From: Prosthecomicrobium sp. N25
Lineage (GTDB): Bacteria > Pseudomonadota > Alphaproteobacteria > Rhizobiales > Ancalomicrobiaceae
Reading direction: 5' to 3'
DNA: 64,000 nt
Assembly (NCBI RefSeq): GCF_037203705.1
Contig: NZ_JBBCAT010000001.1
Location: 2,949,418-3,013,417, forward strand
Part shown: positions 61,905-64,000 of the stretch, piece after piece
Numbering within the stretch: position 1 is the stretch's first letter
Layout of the letters: the number at the start of each line of letters is the position of its first letter
Notes under the pieces: model-generated
What the model was told of the DNA's origin: nothing
Databases searched by the model: none
What the model saw: only the letters and a program-made list of their open reading frames with translations
Position numbers and translations under genes: made by a program

Positions 61905-62606
61905 TCACGGTGCCCCGGGGAAGAGACGGCGGCCGGCGTAGTCCGGCGGGAGCTTCAGGAAACCGGGCGCCGACGGGTCGACGAGGCTCTCCGCAAAGCG
62001 GTCCCGCCACGTCTCCGGCTTCCGCGTCCCGATCCCGAAGACGTAGACGGCCTCGCCCTCGCCCCGCCCCCAGGACAGGTAGAGGGTCGTGAAGCCTTCC
62101 TCGTCGAACAGGCGGGCGAGCGCCTGGGGCGAGAAGCGCCAGAAGTCGCCGTAGTCGGTGTGCTGCGGCTGGATCCAGGGCACCACCAGGATCACGATGT
62201 CGGCGGACAGCGCGCAGAGATGCGCGAAGGCCGTGCGGAAATCCCAGACGTGCTCCAGCGTGGTGTGGTTGAAGACGACGTCGAAGCGCCGTTCCAGCGC
62301 GGGATCGAGCGGCTTTTCGAGATCGAGGAACAGCTCGTCCTCGCGACCCTGCAGCACGCCCTGTTCGGTCCCGTAGTTCGTGATCGTGTAGGAGCGCTTG
62401 CCCGGGAAATAGTCGGCGTAGCGCCGCCCTTCCTTGTCCTTGTCCTCCCAGGCGCTGACGTTGACCACGTCGCCGGAGAACAGGGGTGCTAAGCGCGCGA
62501 GCTCCCGGTTGGACCACCGGCGGGCGGCGGAGAAGCACCGGTCCTCCCAGCTTCGCCGGAAGCCCATGCGGGTCAAGGCCTTGCCGAGCCGCCGCCGAAC
62601 ACTCAT
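61905..62606 (-). CDS. SAM-dependent methyltransferase-like protein
   Basis: A 233-residue protein whose middle resembles a class I methyltransferase: FDVVFNHTTLEHVWDFRTAFAHLC (motif II/post-I), and VVPWIQPQHTDYGDFWRFSP. The SAM-binding glycine motif is degenerate (SGDVVNVSAW), so activity is uncertain. No sugar or lipid biosynthesis neighbours are visible to suggest a substrate. It converges with mfd, 13 bases away. Confidence 0.7.
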   Translation of the reverse strand: MSVRRRLGKALTRMGFRRSWEDRCFSAARRWSNRELARLAPLFSGDVVNVSAWEDKDKEGRRYADYFPGKRSYTITNYGTEQGVLQGREDELFLDLEKPLDPALERRFDVVFNHTTLEHVWDFRTAFAHLCALSADIVILVVPWIQPQHTDYGDFWRFSPQALARLFDEEGFTTLYLSWGRGEGEAVYVFGIGTRKPETWRDRFAESLVDPSAPGFLKLPPDYAGRRLFPGAP

Positions 62607-62762
62607 CCCCTGCCCCCCTTGTGCCGCGAGCCCTGGCCGGCCGATGGCGTCTGCCCCGCACGCGGGTCTAGGGAGCCAATGTGATCATTGTCGGGCGGGG
62701 CATCGCCAGCGCCGCCATGCCCCGGACGGACGAGCGCGGCCCCTGGGGCGCCCTGCGAACGC

Positions 62763-62794
62763 GAAAGCCCCGCCCGGAGGGTCCGGACGGGGCT
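62763..62794 (-). terminator. Terminator downstream of the HU gene
   Basis: On the minus strand a 13-bp stem (62782-62794 with 62766-62778, one G-U pair) with a three-base loop is followed by CTTTCGCG. It lies 26 bases after the HU stop codon. Confidence 0.7.
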
Positions 62795-62820
62795 CGCAAC
62801 GGTCGCAAGACGGAGGCGGA

Positions 62821-63096
62821 TCAGCCGTTGACGGCGTCCTTGAGGCCCTTGCCGGCCCGGAACTTCGGCGCCTTCTGCGCCGGGATCTTGATGGTCTCGC
62901 CGGTGCGCGGATTGCGGCCCTCGGAGGCGGCGCGCGCGGCCACGTTGAAGTTGCCGAAGCCGGCGATCTTCACGTCGTCGCCCTTGGACAGCGCGGCGGA
63001 GATCGCATCGAAGGTCGCGTCCACCGCCTCACCGGCGGCGGCCTTGGTCAGGCCCGTTTTGGTGGCGACCTCGGCGATCAGCTCGTTCTTGTTCAT
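62821..63096 (-). CDS. DNA-binding protein HU
   Basis: A 91-residue histone-like protein of the HU/IHF family. The start MNKNELIAEVATKTGLTKA and the arm region GFGNFNVAARAASEGRNPRTGETIKI and FRAGKGLKDAVNG are diagnostic of HU-beta. It follows lon, with which it is paired in many Alphaproteobacteria. A 397-base gap to lon contains no other gene. Confidence 0.96.
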   Translation of the reverse strand: MNKNELIAEVATKTGLTKAAAGEAVDATFDAISAALSKGDDVKIAGFGNFNVAARAASEGRNPRTGETIKIPAQKAPKFRAGKGLKDAVNG

Positions 63097-63493
63097 GCCT
63101 CAAGTTCCTTCTTGGTCTGGCCGGCCGGGCCCGCCGGACCCGGTCCTGCTGATGAACCTCGCGGCCGGGCGCAACCCGGCCTCGCGGGGAGGCCTCCGGG
63201 CCTCGCGCGGCTCGATCCGGACCCGGAGCCCTCGCGCGTCTGACGCCAGGGCCCGCGCCGCGACTTCAACGATGCAGGACCGAGCCGGCCCGCACGAGTC
63301 GCCCTCGCGGATCATGGGCTAGCCAAAAGCCCGGAAAACGCGCGGTCCGCAAGGCTTTTTCGCGCAGAGCGGCCACTTTTTCGAGCATCGGTGCCGCCTT
63401 TCGGGTCCCGGTCGCGCCCGATCGCGGCCCCCATAAGAAAAACCCCGCAGCCTTGCGGCTGCGGGGCTTCGATGGTCTTCGCCGGGTCGGCGT
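63097..63493. other. Region between HU and lon, no gene found
   Basis: The 397 bases hold the HU promoter, which I could not assign, and the lon terminator listed separately. A weak AAAAGCC/GGCTTTT hairpin with a 21-base loop lies at about 63325-63359. No coding frame is supported. Confidence 0.55.
63436..63466 (-). terminator. Rho-independent terminator of lon
   Basis: On the minus strand a perfect 10-bp stem (63457-63466 with 63443-63452) with a four-base loop is followed by TTTTTCTT. It lies about 30 bases after the lon stop codon. Confidence 0.9.
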
Positions 63494-64000
63494 TCAGTGG
63501 GCGGTCACGCCGGACGCGTCGTCGTCGGCCGCGACCGGCGCGGTCGCCGGTTCCTCCCACTCGATCGGCTCGGGCAGGCGGGACAGCGCATGCTTCAGGA
63601 CCTCGTCCATCCGGCTGACCGGCACGATCTCGAGCCCGCTCTTCACGTTCTCGGGGATGTCGGCCAGATCCTTGGCGTTGTCCTCCGGGATCAGCACCTT
63701 CTTGAGGCCGCCGCGCAGCGCCGCGAGCAGCTTCTCCTTCAGGCCGCCGATCGGCAGCACCCGCCCGCGCAGGGTCACCTCGCCGGTCATGGCGATGTCC
63801 TTCGAGATCGGGATGCCGGTCATCACGGAGACCATGCAGGTCGCCATGGCGATGCCCGCGGAGGGCCCGTCCTTCGGGGTCGCGCCCTCGGGCACGTGGA
63901 CGTGCACGTCGCGCTTGTCGAAGAGCGGCGGCTCGATGCCGAAGTCGAGGGCCCGGGAGCGGACGTACGAGGCCGCCGCCGAGATCGATTCCTTCATCAC
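63494..64000 (-). CDS. lon: Lon protease, C-terminal part (partial)
   Basis: The last 168 residues of the ATP-dependent protease Lon, including the end of its proteolytic domain. The catalytic Ser is in [12 protein letters not shown] and the paired Lys in [14 protein letters not shown]. The usual Lon C-terminus continues with an acidic, alanine-rich tail ([16 protein letters not shown]). The N-terminal domain and ATPase lie beyond the window edge at 64000. Confidence 0.96.
   Translation of the reverse strand: MMKESISAAASYVRSRALDFGIEPPLFDKRDVHVHVPEGATPKDGPSAGIAMATCMVSVMTGIPISKDIAMTGEVTLRGRVLPIGGLKEKLLAALRGGLKKVLIPEDNAKDLADIPENVKSGLEIVPVSRMDEVLKHALSRLPEPIEWEEPATAPVAADDDASGVTAH

Noticed and set aside
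63325-63359. AAAAGCC/GGCTTTT hairpin as a second terminator
   Set aside because: The 21-base loop is too long for a normal terminator. The lon terminator at 63436-63466 is far better.

Overview
The window is a GC-rich (about 70% by eye) stretch of an alphaproteobacterial chromosome, most likely from the order Hyphomicrobiales (Rhizobiales). The markers are the dusB-ntrB-ntrC order, a fused IspDF, long PstC and PstA proteins, a sufS2-sufB-sufC-sufD-sufS1-sufT-sufA operon, lon next to an HU gene, and sdhE directly before mfd. About 58 protein genes, one tRNA-Asp and two decayed gene remnants can be supported. There are no insertion sequences, prophage genes, CRISPR arrays or rRNA genes.

Layout. 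0-6.5 kb: end of trpE, then the nitrogen regulators dusB-ntrB-ntrC (minus), then ispDF and a CinA-type amidase (plus). 6.5-7.7 kb: a debris zone with a disrupted DUF6496-like gene, a Gly/Tyr/His-rich secreted peptide and a fragment resembling a DUF326 four-helix copper protein. 7.7-15.4 kb: an HWE-type sensor kinase, a Gfo/Idh/MocA oxidoreductase and a five-gene peptide-type ABC importer. 15.4-20.2 kb: a GNAT acetyltransferase and a signalling group (FecR-domain protein, cNMP-binding EAL phosphodiesterase, CHASE2 nucleotide cyclase). 20.2-24.5 kb: a TRAP transporter with a class II aldolase, then a YkgJ-type cysteine-cluster protein.

24.5-31 kb: the phosphate operon pstS-pstC-pstA-pstB-phoU-phoB, with no phoR at either end. 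31.3-37.5 kb: a divergent, translationally coupled five-gene periplasmic cluster (imelysin, multicopper oxidase, DUF1111 dihaem protein, second imelysin, DUF1513 protein). A sequence close to an Irr iron-control element lies upstream, so this looks like an iron acquisition or handling system that carries its own oxidase. 37.5-45 kb: an LhgO-type oxidoreductase overlapping recQ, malonyl-CoA decarboxylase, a CBS-BON protein and a PfkB kinase behind an exact FNR/FixK-type box, a small membrane peptide, and an isolated iolB. 45-54.3 kb: glmU, tenA and the complete suf operon. 54.5-64 kb: an alpha/beta hydrolase, tRNA-Asp with promoter and terminator, an orphan TadE/TadE/TadG trio, sdhE, mfd, a methyltransferase-like protein, HU and the C-terminal part of lon.

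Two patterns stand out. First, in all three solute importers (dpp-like, TRAP, pst) the binding-protein gene is followed by a strong GC hairpin before the permease genes. A similar hairpin follows sufB. Second, the multicopper oxidase sits inside an otherwise recognisable imelysin/DUF1111/DUF1513 locus. That cluster and the FecR/EAL/CHASE2-cyclase group are the best candidates for under-described biology here.
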